Assembly (NCBI RefSeq): GCF_012912105.1
Contig: NZ_QMEA01000004.1
Span: 1-64,000 of the forward strand
Length of the DNA: 64,000 nt
Direction: 5' to 3'
Origin: Brasilonema sp. UFV-L1
GTDB taxonomy: Bacteria > Cyanobacteriota > Cyanobacteriia > Cyanobacteriales > Nostocaceae
The notes beneath the pieces are model-generated. The model saw nothing but the letters and a program-made list of their open reading frames with translations, searched no databases and was not told the origin of the DNA. The stretch's first letter is position 1; each line of letters begins with the position of its first letter. The position numbers were made by a program, and so were the translations under genes. This document shows, piece after piece, positions 9,325-20,847 of the stretch.

Positions 9325-11397
9325 ATGCCAAAACAAATTATCATCGCGGAACAGCATCAAATTGCTGCAGTCTTTTCTGAAGATCAAATACAGGAACTTG
9401 TTGTAGCCACAGGTCATCACCAAATCGGCGATATTTACTTAGGAGTAGTAGAAAATGTACTACCTGGGATAGATGCGGCTTTTGTGAATATAGGGGATCC
9501 AGAACGGAATGGTTTTATTCATGTCACTGACTTAGGACCACTACGACTGAGGCGTACAGCAGCGGCTATTACAGAATTATTAACACCGCAGCAAAAAGTA
9601 TTAGTACAAGTGATGAAAGAGCCAACAGGTAGTAAAGGACCAAGGCTCACAGGAAATATTACCTTGCCCGGACGCTACGTCGTACTGATGCCATACGGTC
9701 GGGGAGTCAATTTATCACGTCGGATTAGAAGTGAAAACGAGCGTAACCGTTTGCGTGCGCTCGCAATTTTAATTAAACCAGCAGGAATGGGTTTGCTAGT
9801 TCGTACTGAAGCCGAAGGCAAACCAGAAGAGGCGATTATCGAAGACTTAGAATTGCTACAAAAACAATGGGAAGTGATTCAGCAAGAAGCGCAATCAACA
9901 CGTCCCCCAGCACTCTTAAATCGGGACGATGATTTTATCCAGCGCGTCTTGCGGGATATGTATGGCGCAGATGTGAACAGAATTGTAGTAGATTCCAGTA
10001 CTGGTTTGAAGCGAGTGAAACAGTACTTGCAGAACTGGAGTGGCGGACAAACACCACAAGGGGTGTTAATTGATCATCACCGCGATCGCACTCCTATTTT
10101 AGAGTACTTCCGGATTAATGCTGCAATTAAAGAAGCCCTCAAACCCAGAGTAGACCTACCTTCTGGAGGTTACATCATTATTGAGCCAACAGAAGCATTA
10201 ACCGTGATAGATGTCAACTCTGGCTCATTTACGCGATCAGCAACAGCCAGAGAAACTGTTTTATGGACCAATTGTGAAGCCGCCACAGAAATTGCCCGTC
10301 AGCTGCGGCTGCGAAATGTTGCAGGAGTGATTGTCGTTGATTTTATTGATATGGAATCGCGGCGTGACCAATTGCATGTTCTAGAACATTTCAACAAATC
10401 ACTAAAAGCAGATAAAGCTCGTCCCCAAATTGCTCAACTGACTGAGTTAGGTTTAGTAGAACTCACCCGTAAACGTCAAGGTCAAAATATTTATGAATTG
10501 TTTGGTAGAGTTTGTTCTACTTGTGGTGGTTTAGGGCACACTGTCCATTTACCAGGAGAAACTGAAAGCCGACCTCTAGCACCAACAGAATTACCAGATC
10601 GCTTTGCATCCTCTTTGCCTTATAGAGAACCACGTCTGCCAGTTGCTCGACCGACTGAATCACGAGAAACTTCTGAAGGATATAACGAAACATACGAGAA
10701 TGACAATAATTTTGCACCTTTAAATTTAGTCAATCATCCTAGTTACCAAGAAATTAGTGATAACAGAAAGCGTCGTACTCGACGTAGTACTCGTATCGAG
10801 AGGTTGAATGGCGGGAATGGCAAAGATGAGCCACGGATTGGAGCTAACTCTTTGGCATTTTTGAACGAGCCAGATTTAGATATGGATGACGATTCAGAAA
10901 TTGGAGTTCCATCATCAGAAGTATCCTTACCTAGTATTAGTAAACCTTCTTGGGGTGAGCGAGCTGAACGTAGCCATAAAGTGACAAAAGTAGAACCAGT
11001 CAAGCCAGTGGTAGAACCACCGGAAATTGTGACTGTAGAAATGTCTTCTGAAGAACAGGATGTCTACGCCCAGATGGGAGTTTCTCCGTTGGAAAAGTTG
11101 AGTCGGGAAGTCAGAAATCCAAAATCTGTGATTATCAATGTCACTCTGCCTGGGCACAGTCCTGTAACACCGACTGAATCAACCTCAGAAGTTCCTATTT
11201 CTGAAAGAGTTAGCAGCGTAATCACAGCCCAGCCAGAAAACGAAGACGTTCCAGAAGCGACATCTTCTGATATGTCGGAGGATTTTGCCGCAATGACAGA
11301 TGAAAGTGAAGTGAGCAGCAGCGGTAGTGATAAGCGCCGCCGTCGCCGCCGTTCTTCCTCTGTGGAGACAGATACATCTACCACATCTGAAAGTTAA
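9325..11397 (+). CDS. rne: Ribonuclease E
   Basis: A 690-residue endoribonuclease of the RNase E/G family that cleaves AU-rich single-stranded RNA. The N-terminal S1-like RNA-binding domain spans about 35-120. The DNase I-like catalytic part holds VIDVNSGSFTRS and VVDFIDM, which supply the two metal-binding Asp residues. The zinc-link Cys397 and Cys400 (CSTCGG) follow. The tail from about 430 is low-complexity and ends in Arg671-676 followed by Ser677-679, the Arg/Ser nonapeptide reported in cyanobacterial RNase E as the PNPase docking site. ATG start. rnhB follows after seven bases, so the two probably share a transcript. Confidence 0.97.
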   Translation: MPKQIIIAEQHQIAAVFSEDQIQELVVATGHHQIGDIYLGVVENVLPGIDAAFVNIGDPERNGFIHVTDLGPLRLRRTAAAITELLTPQQKVLVQVMKEPTGSKGPRLTGNITLPGRYVVLMPYGRGVNLSRRIRSENERNRLRALAILIKPAGMGLLVRTEAEGKPEEAIIEDLELLQKQWEVIQQEAQSTRPPALLNRDDDFIQRVLRDMYGADVNRIVVDSSTGLKRVKQYLQNWSGGQTPQGVLIDHHRDRTPILEYFRINAAIKEALKPRVDLPSGGYIIIEPTEALTVIDVNSGSFTRSATARETVLWTNCEAATEIARQLRLRNVAGVIVVDFIDMESRRDQLHVLEHFNKSLKADKARPQIAQLTELGLVELTRKRQGQNIYELFGRVCSTCGGLGHTVHLPGETESRPLAPTELPDRFASSLPYREPRLPVARPTESRETSEGYNETYENDNNFAPLNLVNHPSYQEISDNRKRRTRRSTRIERLNGGNGKDEPRIGANSLAFLNEPDLDMDDDSEIGVPSSEVSLPSISKPSWGERAERSHKVTKVEPVKPVVEPPEIVTVEMSSEEQDVYAQMGVSPLEKLSREVRNPKSVIINVTLPGHSPVTPTESTSEVPISERVSSVITAQPENEDVPEATSSDMSEDFAAMTDESEVSSSGSDKRRRRRRSSSVETDTSTTSES

Positions 11398-11404
11398 CAA
11401 ACTT

Positions 11405-12136
11405 ATGATAGAAACGGAGCAAACTGTTGCTTCTATTAAGTTATCAGCACCCACAAAAGAAGTGGGATGGTTAGAGTTTTCTTCCATGCACTCTAGCATT
11501 CAAGGGCTGATTGCAGGTGTAGATGAAGTGGGACGAGGTGCTTTGTTTGGTCCTGTGGTAGCAGCAGCAGTCATACTACCTGATAGCGCTTTGCCAGAAC
11601 TCATAGCAGCTGAAATTAAAGATAGTAAAAAGCTATCCAGTTCTCGACGAGTACAGCTAGCCCAACAAATCTGTGGGCTGGCTATAGACTGGAAAATTGG
11701 TTTTGCTTCAACAGCCGAAATTGACCAAATGAATATTCTCCAGGCAACAATGCTAGCAATGAAGCGGGCTGTTCTCAAGCTAAAGGTACAGCCTGGTTTG
11801 TGTTTAATTGACGGCAATCAATCAGTAAAAGACCTGCCAGTATCACAACAAACAATAGTCAAGGGAGATGAACGCTCTGTTGCTATTGCCTCTGCTAGCA
11901 TTGTTGCTAAAGTTTGGCGTGATGACCTTATACTTCGCCTTGCCTCAAAGTACTGTATGTATGATTTAGAACATAACAAAGGTTATGGAAGTCAGCGACA
12001 TCTAATGGCACTGCAACAGTATGGACCTTCACCATTACATCGTACGTCCTTTCGTCCTTGTCAAATGACAGTACTCAGTTCTCCTGAGCGAGTATCTTCA
12101 TACAAGCAAGACAAAACAAATCATTTTAGGACTTGA
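11405..12136 (+). CDS. rnhB: Ribonuclease HII
   Basis: RNase HII cuts RNA in RNA-DNA hybrids and starts removal of single ribonucleotides from DNA. The GVDEVGRG motif supplies Asp40 and Glu41. DSKKLSSSRR, the LIDGN motif with its third Asp, and SIVAKVWRDD follow as expected. The frame is open back into rne, but the ATG at 11405, seven bases after the rne stop, gives a normal product of 243 residues. The N terminus is about 25 residues longer than the minimal enzyme, so the second Met at residue 28 is an alternative start. Confidence 0.95.
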   Translation: MIETEQTVASIKLSAPTKEVGWLEFSSMHSSIQGLIAGVDEVGRGALFGPVVAAAVILPDSALPELIAAEIKDSKKLSSSRRVQLAQQICGLAIDWKIGFASTAEIDQMNILQATMLAMKRAVLKLKVQPGLCLIDGNQSVKDLPVSQQTIVKGDERSVAIASASIVAKVWRDDLILRLASKYCMYDLEHNKGYGSQRHLMALQQYGPSPLHRTSFRPCQMTVLSSPERVSSYKQDKTNHFRT

Positions 12137-12595
12137 CAGATGAGCCAATGCACACTTCACTTATGAAAAGTCTGTTGGCACAATCATTGAGTCAAACCAG
12201 TTTTCTCAATTTTGAGTTATGAATGACTGATTTAGTGGGGTATACGTTATGTAACGCTGGATAAATTTTTATGATGAATGTAACCACAGATTTACACAGG
12301 TAAACATAACTTTCTTTATCAGGACTTACGCAAAACTTACCAGGTTTATAACAAAAATCCTCTGTTTTGCAACCAAATACGAACGAAGAAACTGGTTTAG
12401 AAGCAGAGTGCGTAAGTCCTATTTATGAAGAATTCCATGACTTCTTCGTAAATAGTGTATACGTAAGCGCCTAAGCAAAGCTGTAAATCATAAAACCACG
12501 AATTTATGAAAGGCTGTCTTCACATCTGGAGAAATCTATGTACATCTGTGGTTAATCACAGCAATGTGTTCAGAACTCTTAAAACCTTCTCATAA
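12137..12595. other. Intergenic region containing a MITE
   Basis: About 460 bases between rnhB and the convergent DUF1997 gene. It contains the 100-bp inverted-repeat element listed separately at 12321-12420. The rest is AT-rich with no open frame worth reporting. Confidence 0.6.
12321..12420. mobile_element. 100-bp MITE-like element, copy 1
   Basis: The element begins AGGACTTACGCA and ends with the exact reverse complement TGCGTAAGTCCT, a 12-bp perfect terminal inverted repeat. It encodes nothing. A diverged copy of the same length lies at 45375-45474, with clear similarity through the interior (CTCTGTTTTGCAACCAAA against a near match) and the right end. No convincing target duplication is visible. 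A transposase acting in trans is assumed and was not seen in the window. Confidence 0.75.
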
Positions 12596-13177
12596 CTACT
12601 CTGGGTTGAAGATGGGTATACTTTTGTCATCAAGCCCTCTTTGTTGGGTTTGCAATATCACCCAACGGCAATAATCTGCTATCAGTTGATGTAGTAATCT
12701 TTGCTTAATTGTTAACAGAACGCTTTTGAGCAAACCATTGCCTGTTGCTTCTAATATTGCCTTGGGTGTATAGGAAAATGGTGGTGGTAAGTCTACTAAC
12801 ACTTCTAAATCAGCTCTTCCCTTAAGAAGGGTGCTATTAACCTGCTGTTCAGGCGATAAATACCCTTTTAAATTCAATGAAAAGCGCTGGTTAATATACT
12901 CCATACCAAGAATTTCACAACGTACTGAGCGAACCAAAATTGTTCCATTTGATTCAGCCCAAACTCTCATATCTACAGTTGGTTGAATGCTCAGTGACAT
13001 AAAGTTCAGAGGACGCATTTTCAAGCGAAAAACTTCATCACCAAGCTGTTGAATGCGACTAGGATCAACTAAAGCGTTAACCAAGCGTTGAGGCTGACGC
13101 AGGTAGTGTTGAATTGGAATTGGCTGTTGTGGGATAGTAATTTCAACTGATTGAGAGGCACTAAAGCGGGTAGGCAT
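12596..13177 (-). CDS. DUF1997 family protein
   Basis: A 193-residue soluble protein. The sequence from IPIQHYLRQPQRLVNALVDPSRIQQLGDEVFRLKMRPLNFMSLSIQPTVDMRVW onward follows the DUF1997 pattern found in cyanobacteria and plastids, probably a START/SRPBCC-like beta-rich fold with a long C-terminal helix. The biochemical role is unknown. It is divergent from pheA with 189 bases between the starts. Confidence 0.85.
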   Translation of the reverse strand: MPTRFSASQSVEITIPQQPIPIQHYLRQPQRLVNALVDPSRIQQLGDEVFRLKMRPLNFMSLSIQPTVDMRVWAESNGTILVRSVRCEILGMEYINQRFSLNLKGYLSPEQQVNSTLLKGRADLEVLVDLPPPFSYTPKAILEATGNGLLKSVLLTIKQRLLHQLIADYCRWVILQTQQRGLDDKSIPIFNPE

Positions 13178-13366
13178 GAGCGTATAAAATACTTATTAAG
13201 TAATTGTAATCTTTTCTAAAGAAATTGTGTTTTTAGTGAGCAAACGTAATTTATGAGTGTGGAAAGAATTTTATGATGTCTGATGACAAGCGTTCCCCCT
13301 GACGACTCCGGAATTCTGGTCAAAAAACTCAATACAAATTGAACTGTCCACACAAAACTAAACTTC

Positions 13367-14260
13367 ATGACTTTATCAATTGCACATTTAGGACCTCCTG
13401 GTACTTACACAGAACAAGCAGCTCTTCTTTATCTCAACTGGCTGACGAAAAGTACGGGAGTTGAGGGTATATTATGCCCTTATCCCAGCAATGCTCAGAC
13501 ACTACGAGCTGTCGCTCAAAAAGAAGCACAAGTGGCTGTTGTACCAGTGGAAAATTCTATTGAAGGCAGTGTGACCATGACACTGGATACGTTATGGCAA
13601 CTAGATAGTTTGCAAGTTCAATTGGCTTTGGTTATGCCGATTTCTCATACATTAATTTCCTGTGCTCAAAGCTTGGAAAATATCAAAACAGTTTTTTCTC
13701 ACCCACAAGGCTTAGCACAATGTCAAGTCTGGTTAGAGAGGTTTCTCCCAAATGTACAACTGATTCCAACAAATTCTACGACTGAAGCACTCCTGCAATT
13801 GGAGCAAGACTTAACTGCTGCAGCTATCTCATCCCAACGAGCTGCACAATTGTACAACCTACCCATAATAGCTAGCGGGATTAACGACTATCCCGAAAAC
13901 TCGACTCGCTTTTGGGTAGTCAGTCAAGGTCATTTGCCAGTCTCTCATCCCAGTACTTTAGAATCTACTCGTTATACATCTATTGCTTTTAGCGTTCCTG
14001 CTAACATACCAGGAGCGTTAGCAAAACCTCTACAGGTATTGGCTCGTCTAGGTATTAATCTTAGTAAAATTGAGTCTCGCCCAACAAAGCGTTCTCTGGG
14101 AGAATACTTATTTTTCATAGATATGGAAGCAGATGCATCCGAACCACAAATGCAATCTGCTTTAGCAGAAATATCTCCTTGTACAGAGATTTTAAAAATT
14201 CTTGGCAGTTACAGTGTTTTTCCAATCAGCGTTTTTCAGTCATCAATCCAAAATTTCTAG
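13367..14260 (+). CDS. pheA: Prephenate dehydratase
   Basis: Converts prephenate to phenylpyruvate in phenylalanine synthesis. 297 residues with an ATG start. The dehydratase domain opens with HLGPPGTYTEQAA and holds VPVENSIEGSV, the catalytic-site NSTRFWVVS (Thr-Arg-Phe), and a paired-domain core. The ACT regulatory domain from about 200 (YTSIAFSVPANIPGALAKPLQVLARLGINLSKIESRPTKRSLGEYLFFIDME) has the ESRP motif that binds phenylalanine, so feedback inhibition is expected. There is no chorismate mutase domain, as is normal in cyanobacteria. Confidence 0.96.
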   Translation: MTLSIAHLGPPGTYTEQAALLYLNWLTKSTGVEGILCPYPSNAQTLRAVAQKEAQVAVVPVENSIEGSVTMTLDTLWQLDSLQVQLALVMPISHTLISCAQSLENIKTVFSHPQGLAQCQVWLERFLPNVQLIPTNSTTEALLQLEQDLTAAAISSQRAAQLYNLPIIASGINDYPENSTRFWVVSQGHLPVSHPSTLESTRYTSIAFSVPANIPGALAKPLQVLARLGINLSKIESRPTKRSLGEYLFFIDMEADASEPQMQSALAEISPCTEILKILGSYSVFPISVFQSSIQNF

Positions 14261-14533
14261 TCACAAGTCCATAAACCAGAGTTTTTTTGACTCTTGAAAG
14301 CAACTCACGGGCGGCGATCGCTCTTGGAGTAAGAAACGCCAATATGCGTGTTCGCCATCCGTAATCAATGAAACACTTTCGTCCCTAACTCAAGTGTCTT
14401 TTTTGACCAAACAATTGCACTCAACGGGTACTTGGTAAGTTCCCGTCGGTACTCTTTTGCCAGAACCCTACGCTTAGGGTACATCTAAGCCGCAAGCATT
14501 GTTCCTTCGTTTATGGGAAACAAGACTGTTGAC

Positions 14534-15184
14534 TCACAACTTCTGATTAAAGGTGTCCTTGAGAACGGTACGAGCTGCTAAGTGGTTACGAGTAGAAGTC
14601 AGAATTTCTGCTTCCCGTTCTAGACGAGCAGCAGTATCCTGCATTTCTAGCAATGTTTGCTGCTCTGTAGCGACACCGTAGAGGTTACTCGCTACCCAGT
14701 AAGATAGCTCTATTGGTAAATCTGGCAAATCTTCTGGCAATTCGATACTTTGCTCGGTTAGCTTAGCTGACAGACGCACAACATCTCTGAGCAATTGTTC
14801 TACTTCAGTAGCCAAAGGTTGCAAATTTTTGGTTGGAGGGTTGTCTTCAATCCACTCAACTAAACCAACTCGATACGGCTTTTCACGGATATACTTTAAA
14901 AGGCGAAATCTTTGTTGACCCAATGTCAGCATCTTCATTCGGTCATCTGGTAGTCTCTGATAATGAACAATTTCTGCACAGCAGCCAACGTTAGCAATTG
15001 TGCCTTTGCTCGGATCTATCATCAAAACCCCGAACCTGCGATCGCTCTCTAAAATCGTGTTCATCATGATTCGGTAGCGAAGCTCAAAAATGTGCAGGGG
15101 TAAAGGTCTTGTTGGAAACAGAACTACTTCTGGTAACGGGAACAGAGGTAGTTCGCAAACTGCAATTTTAGAAGAGGATGTCAT
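14534..15184 (-). CDS. LON N-terminal (substrate-binding) domain protein
   Basis: A 216-residue stand-alone LON-N/PUA-like domain: ELPLFPLPEVVLFPTRPLPLHIFELRYRIMMNTILESDRRFGVLMID is the classic opening, and helices follow that in full Lon lead to the ATPase. No AAA or protease domain is present, so it is not the protease itself. Such proteins are widespread in cyanobacteria; the role is thought to be protein binding but is not established. It lies 325 bases behind rpsJ with a strong terminator between, so it has its own transcript. Confidence 0.88.
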   Translation of the reverse strand: MTSSSKIAVCELPLFPLPEVVLFPTRPLPLHIFELRYRIMMNTILESDRRFGVLMIDPSKGTIANVGCCAEIVHYQRLPDDRMKMLTLGQQRFRLLKYIREKPYRVGLVEWIEDNPPTKNLQPLATEVEQLLRDVVRLSAKLTEQSIELPEDLPDLPIELSYWVASNLYGVATEQQTLLEMQDTAARLEREAEILTSTRNHLAARTVLKDTFNQKL

Positions 15185-15509
15185 TGTTACCTTGGTATAA
15201 TTTTAATCTTAAAAAGCTCTTATTATCTGCTTTTTCCCGCACTTTATTCTACATTCTATCATCTTGACTTCAATGCTAAGGCACTTACAAGTCATAAAAT
15301 GTCCAACTATCGGAGTTCTTTGAGAATCAGCGAACTGCTCAAGACACGTTGGTTTTACCAAGATATGTATGAAACACCTGGGCATTTTATTTTTTGGATC
15401 TCCCTAATAAAAAGCCTTGAAGAAATATATTTCTTCAAGGCTTTGTTTTAATTTACACAAAATATTTTCGTCAGCTGTTGGTGAGCTAGAACGACTAACA
15501 AATAACGAA
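15185..15509. other. Spacer between the LON-N gene and rpsJ
   Basis: About 325 bases holding the str-operon terminator (15411-15444) and, on its left, the promoter region of the LON-N gene. No open frame is supported. Confidence 0.6.
15411..15444 (-). terminator. Intrinsic terminator of the str operon
   Basis: A perfect 17-bp palindrome (AAAGCCTTGAAGAAATA and its complement) with the loop formed inside. On the minus strand it is followed by TTTTTATT. It lies 65 bases past the rpsJ stop and should end the rpsL-to-rpsJ transcript. On the plus strand it is followed by GTTTTAATTT, so it could work in both directions. Confidence 0.85.
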
Positions 15510-15827
15510 TTACAGCTTAACTTCTATATCCACACCGGATGGTAAATCCAGTTTCATCAAGGCATCAATAGTTTTAGAGGAAGGTTGGTAGATGTCGATA
15601 ATCCGACGATGAGTACGGGTTTCAAAATGTTCCCGTGAATCTTTATCTACGTGAGGCGATCGCAAAACACAGTAGATTCGACGTTTTGTGGGTAAAGGAA
15701 TCGGTCCTATGGCTGTTGCATTGGTGCGGTTTGCTGTGTCTACAATCTTCTCGCAAGACGTATCCAGCAAGCGGCGGTCAAAAGCCTGTAAACGAATTCT
15801 AATCTTTTGCTGCTGTAGAGTTGCCAT
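15510..15827 (-). CDS. rpsJ: 30S ribosomal protein S10
   Basis: 105 residues ([25 protein letters not shown]...[25 protein letters not shown]), the normal S10 with its loop that reaches the 30S head. S10 is also NusE, the partner of NusB/NusG in antitermination. As usual in cyanobacteria it is the last gene of the str cluster behind tuf and not the first of the S10 operon. The 193-base spacer to tuf contains a hairpin and a TATAAT, so it may have its own promoter as well as read-through. Confidence 0.97.
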   Translation of the reverse strand: MATLQQQKIRIRLQAFDRRLLDTSCEKIVDTANRTNATAIGPIPLPTKRRIYCVLRSPHVDKDSREHFETRTHRRIIDIYQPSSKTIDALMKLDLPSGVDIEVKL

Positions 15828-15964
15828 CTTAAATTTTCCAGGTTCTGATGAAACGTTGTAATTTAGGCATTAGGGACTAGAGACGAGCGACTGGGAAACA
15901 AGTTTTCCGATGCCCATTCGCTAGTCTCCAATCACTGCGCGTTAGGCGTTTTTGGACGCGAAAA

Positions 15965-15995
15965 GAGCAGAGTGGACATTATACCATCTCTGCTC
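15965..15995 (-). promoter_or_regulatory. Hairpin between tuf and rpsJ
   Basis: GAGCAGAG (15965-15972) pairs with CTCTGCTC (15988-15995). On the minus strand the stem is followed by TTTTCG, a weak U-run, so it may be a partial terminator that lowers rpsJ relative to tuf. The loop carries TATAAT in the minus orientation, a possible -10 box for an rpsJ promoter, with no good -35. Both readings are inference. Confidence 0.45.
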
Positions 15996-16020
15996 CTTTT
16001 TTAGCTAAGGTGCAAAGGTA

Positions 16021-17250
<1,230 letters not shown>

Positions 17251-17272
17251 GAATGCTAATTTCCTTTACTAA

Positions 17273-19351
17273 CTAAGCGTTCCCTTTGCTTTTAGCTATG
17301 ATTGCCTCAGCCACGTTGCGAGGTACTTCTTCATAGTTGCTAAACTCCATTGAGAAGATGCCCCGACCTTGGGTTTTCGACCGGATATCAGTGGCGTAGC
17401 CAAACATTTCTGCTAGTGGAACTTTCGCAGTGACTTTGGCAAGACCCTGCTCAGAACCCATTCCCTCAATTTGCCCACGACGGGAATTGAGGTCGCCCAT
17501 CACATCCCCAAGGAAGTTTTCGGGAACTTCTACCTCAACTTTCATCATAGGCTCTAACAGGACGGGTGCAGCTTTCATCACTGCTTCCTTCATCGCCATT
17601 GAGCCAGCGATTTTGAAAGCCATTTCTGAAGAGTCTACATCGTGGTATGACCCATCAACCAGCGTTGCTTTGACATCAATCAGCGGATATCCAGCTAAAA
17701 CGCCTGATTCACAGCTTTCTTTCATTCCTTGTTCTGCTGGTCCGATGTACTCTTTAGGTACGACACCACCAACAATTTTAGAGACGAATTCAAAGCCGGT
17801 TCCCGCCTGTCCTGGCTCCAAGTCAATCACAACGTGACCGTACTGACCTTTACCTCCGCTTTGACGGATGAATTTACCTTCAACTCTGGTAACGGGCTTG
17901 CGAATGGTTTCACGGTAAGCAACCTGTGGCGCACCGACGTTTGCTTCCACTTTGAATTCGCGTAGCATCCTGTCTACCAGAATTTCCAGGTGTAGCTCTC
18001 CCATCCCTGCAATCACTGTTTGATTGGTTTCCGGATCGACATTGACGCGGAAGGTGGGGTCTTCTTCCGAGAGAGATTGCAGAGCCTTGGACAATTTATC
18101 CATGTCATTCTTAGTTTTGGGTTCAACCGCCACTGAGATGACAGGCTCAGGAATGAACAGGGATTCCAGAATGACTGGTGCGCCTTCGTCAGAAAGTGTG
18201 TCACCTGTCAAGGTGTCTTTCAATCCCAACGCGGCTCCTAAATCGCCTGCTCGCATTTCATCTACGTCAATCCGTTCATCTGCTTTCAAAATCACCAAAC
18301 GAGAAATCCGTTCTTTCTTGTTTTTAGTGGCGTTGAAAACATAACTGCCCTTTTTCAGAACACCAGAATAGACGCGAACGAAGGTCAGGCGACCATAAGG
18401 GTCAGCCATAATCTTAAAAGCAAGAGCCGACAGAGGTTCGTTGTCGTCGGCGCGGCGCTCAACAGTTTCACCATTTGGCAGTGTACCTTGAATTGGTGGT
18501 ACATCGATTGGTGCTGGCAGGTAATCTACAACCGCATCCAATAACAGTTGTACACCTTTGTTTTTGAATGCTGAGCCACAAAGCATTGGTACGATGGTAC
18601 CTGTAACTGTGCCTTTACGCAAAGCGGTACGGATTTCGTCTTCGCTCAGCTCCTCGCCCTCGAAGTACTTGTTCATCAGGTCATCATCAGTTTCCGCCAC
18701 TGCTTCAATCAGTTTGGAGCGGAATTCTTCAACCTGAGCCGCCATATCTTCGGGGACATCTGTTTCCTTGATATCAGTTCCCTGATCGTTGTTGTAGATG
18801 TATGCACGCATCCGCACCAGGTCAACAATACCTTGGAACTCGCTTTCACTGCCAATAGGCAACTGAATGGGAATAGCATTTGTCCGCAGGCGATCGCGCA
18901 CTTGCTCGTAAACCTTGTAGAAGTTCGCGCCAGTGCGATCCATTTTATTGACAAAAACGATGCGAGGCACTTTATAGCGATCTGCCTGACGCCATACAGT
19001 TTCTGTTTGCGGCTGCACGCCACCTACAGAACATAAAACTGTAATCACACCATCCAGTACCCGCATGGAACGTTCCACTTCAATTGTGAAGTCCACGTGT
19101 CCTGGAGTATCAATAATGTTAATTTGATGATTTTTCCAACTGGTACTAATAGCAGCAGCGGTGATGGTAATTCCTCGCTCCCTCTCTTGTTCCATCCAGT
19201 CAGTTACAGCGGTTCCTTCATGAACCTCACCAATCTTATGAATTATCCCAGAGTAAAATAATATTCTCTCTGTTGTCGTTGTTTTGCCCGCATCTATATG
19301 CGCCGCAATACCTATATTGCGTACTCTCTCTAGCGGGTTTGTACGTGCCAC
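17273..19351 (-). CDS. fusA: Translation elongation factor G
   Basis: 692 residues. [15 protein letters not shown] (G1), RGITITAAA (G2), DTPGHVDFT (G3) and [10 protein letters not shown] (G4) mark the GTPase domain, followed by domains II-V of full-length EF-G, including [15 protein letters not shown] and RRGQIEGM. It drives translocation. The start codon is GTG ([15 protein letters not shown]). It lies between rpsG (163 bases away) and tuf. Confidence 0.98.
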   Translation of the reverse strand: MARTNPLERVRNIGIAAHIDAGKTTTTERILFYSGIIHKIGEVHEGTAVTDWMEQERERGITITAAAISTSWKNHQINIIDTPGHVDFTIEVERSMRVLDGVITVLCSVGGVQPQTETVWRQADRYKVPRIVFVNKMDRTGANFYKVYEQVRDRLRTNAIPIQLPIGSESEFQGIVDLVRMRAYIYNNDQGTDIKETDVPEDMAAQVEEFRSKLIEAVAETDDDLMNKYFEGEELSEDEIRTALRKGTVTGTIVPMLCGSAFKNKGVQLLLDAVVDYLPAPIDVPPIQGTLPNGETVERRADDNEPLSALAFKIMADPYGRLTFVRVYSGVLKKGSYVFNATKNKKERISRLVILKADERIDVDEMRAGDLGAALGLKDTLTGDTLSDEGAPVILESLFIPEPVISVAVEPKTKNDMDKLSKALQSLSEEDPTFRVNVDPETNQTVIAGMGELHLEILVDRMLREFKVEANVGAPQVAYRETIRKPVTRVEGKFIRQSGGKGQYGHVVIDLEPGQAGTGFEFVSKIVGGVVPKEYIGPAEQGMKESCESGVLAGYPLIDVKATLVDGSYHDVDSSEMAFKIAGSMAMKEAVMKAAPVLLEPMMKVEVEVPENFLGDVMGDLNSRRGQIEGMGSEQGLAKVTAKVPLAEMFGYATDIRSKTQGRGIFSMEFSNYEEVPRNVAEAIIAKSKGNA

Positions 19352-19514
19352 AGCTGCCTCCTATAGTTTTCGCCTCATGATATCTTGTATATTACACTTT
19401 GTTAAGATATTATACTCTTACGGAAAACCGTCTTTTCCTAAGTAAATATACATTACATTGCGCTACAGTCACGATGATAAGCCTTGCCAAGACGCGCTAT
19501 GGCGCGTCTTTATA

Positions 19515-19985
19515 TTAGTAGCGATAGTGAGCAAAGGCTTTGTTTGCTTCTGCCATCCGGTGTGTTTCTTCACGTTTGCGAATTGCGTTTCCGCTTTCGT
19601 TGGCAGCATCCATTAATTCATTTGCCAGTTTACTTGCCATTGTGCGACCTGGACGTTGTCTGGAAAACTGTACTAACCAACGCAGTGCTAAGGTTGTACC
19701 TCGTTCAGAACGCACTTCCATTGGAACTTGATATGTTGCTCCACCAACACGACGAGCTTTGACTTCTACCAAAGGCGTCGCGTTACGTACAGCTCTTTCA
19801 AAGGTTTCCAACGGATCACTACCAGTTCGTTCCTCAATTGTTTTCATCGCATCATAAACAATGCGTGCGGCTAGAGATTTTTTGCCATGATGCATGATCC
19901 GCCTAGTAATCATGCTGATGAGGCGACTGTTGTATACAGAGTCCGGTGGAACCGGACGCTTTTGAATAACACCACGACGAGACAT
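19515..19985 (-). CDS. rpsG: 30S ribosomal protein S7
   Basis: 156 residues beginning [22 protein letters not shown], the usual cyanobacterial S7. The features are [23 protein letters not shown]-like helix 1 (here [13 protein letters not shown]), the beta-hairpin [14 protein letters not shown] and the C-terminal [15 protein letters not shown]. It nucleates assembly of the 30S head. The spacer to rpsL upstream is unusually long at 862 bases. Confidence 0.98.
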   Translation of the reverse strand: MSRRGVIQKRPVPPDSVYNSRLISMITRRIMHHGKKSLAARIVYDAMKTIEERTGSDPLETFERAVRNATPLVEVKARRVGGATYQVPMEVRSERGTTLALRWLVQFSRQRPGRTMASKLANELMDAANESGNAIRKREETHRMAEANKAFAHYRY

Positions 19986-20847
19986 ACTTAAACCTTTAGT
20001 TCTAAATCGCTAATGAGACTATATGCTATTGAACACCAACATTTGTGAGCTGCAAATGCCGCAGTCCAATTTTCTGAGGCTGTTTCACTGCAACTGCAGT
20101 GACACCGACTTACAAAAATCGTTGCTCTCAGGGAGGAAGCGACAAAATTATCTACTGTGATTGACTCTACTAATTCAACTTCCTTGACATCTTTCCTCAC
20201 CTGAGGTGACAGTTGTCGCCGAAGATTTCATTGAGGCTTCCAAGAGTTGCTTCCCGGAAATTCCTGCTTCATTCCCTTTTAACTAGACAAGGAAAACTAG
20301 GTTTTCACTCGTCCCCGCTAGATCGAGTCAGCAGGCATGTTCATGTAACATCTACCAAGTACCTCTAGGCAGATGGTACGAAGTCGCGCGTACTTTTAGC
20401 TTTACATCGGCAGATACAGTTCATAGTCTTGTGAGACTCTCTGTACCAGTTTCACGCCTCGTTTGCCAGACCGACCGATGGGTGTTACCAAAAAAATCTT
20501 ATCGTGCTTTTATCTCGACTCTAAGCCAAGTTTTGCGCAAACACAAACTCATCTTTAAGAACAAAGCTTCCCGCTTAAGGAACTCATCTAACTTAAATTT
20601 GTGTCAAAAAGGTTTTTTGTTATGAGTCATAAAGTGCTGGGTAGACATAGTGCTTCTTTTAATCAGCCACACCAACTCCTGAGTCTATGCTTACAGCACG
20701 CTACGCGTACTTTGTCAGCGCCTGACCGAGTAGAAACGGCTACGGTGAAGGAGAAGCCGCTCTACGGAAGGCACTTGCACAGAAATGGTTGCCCAATTTG
20801 GGCAAAGTGTCCGTTGGCGTCTAGAGCACTCATAACTCATAACTATT
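19986..20847. other. 862-bp gap inside the str operon
   Basis: No gene is supported. The patch at about 20690-20780 has the style of the reiterated palindromes of filamentous cyanobacteria (words such as CGCTACGCGTAC and GGAGAAGCCGCTCTACGG). The 200 bases before rpsG are GC-moderate and probably hold its translation leader. All open frames here are short, broken and out of character. It looks like repeat expansion or insertion between two genes normally placed closer together. Confidence 0.5.
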
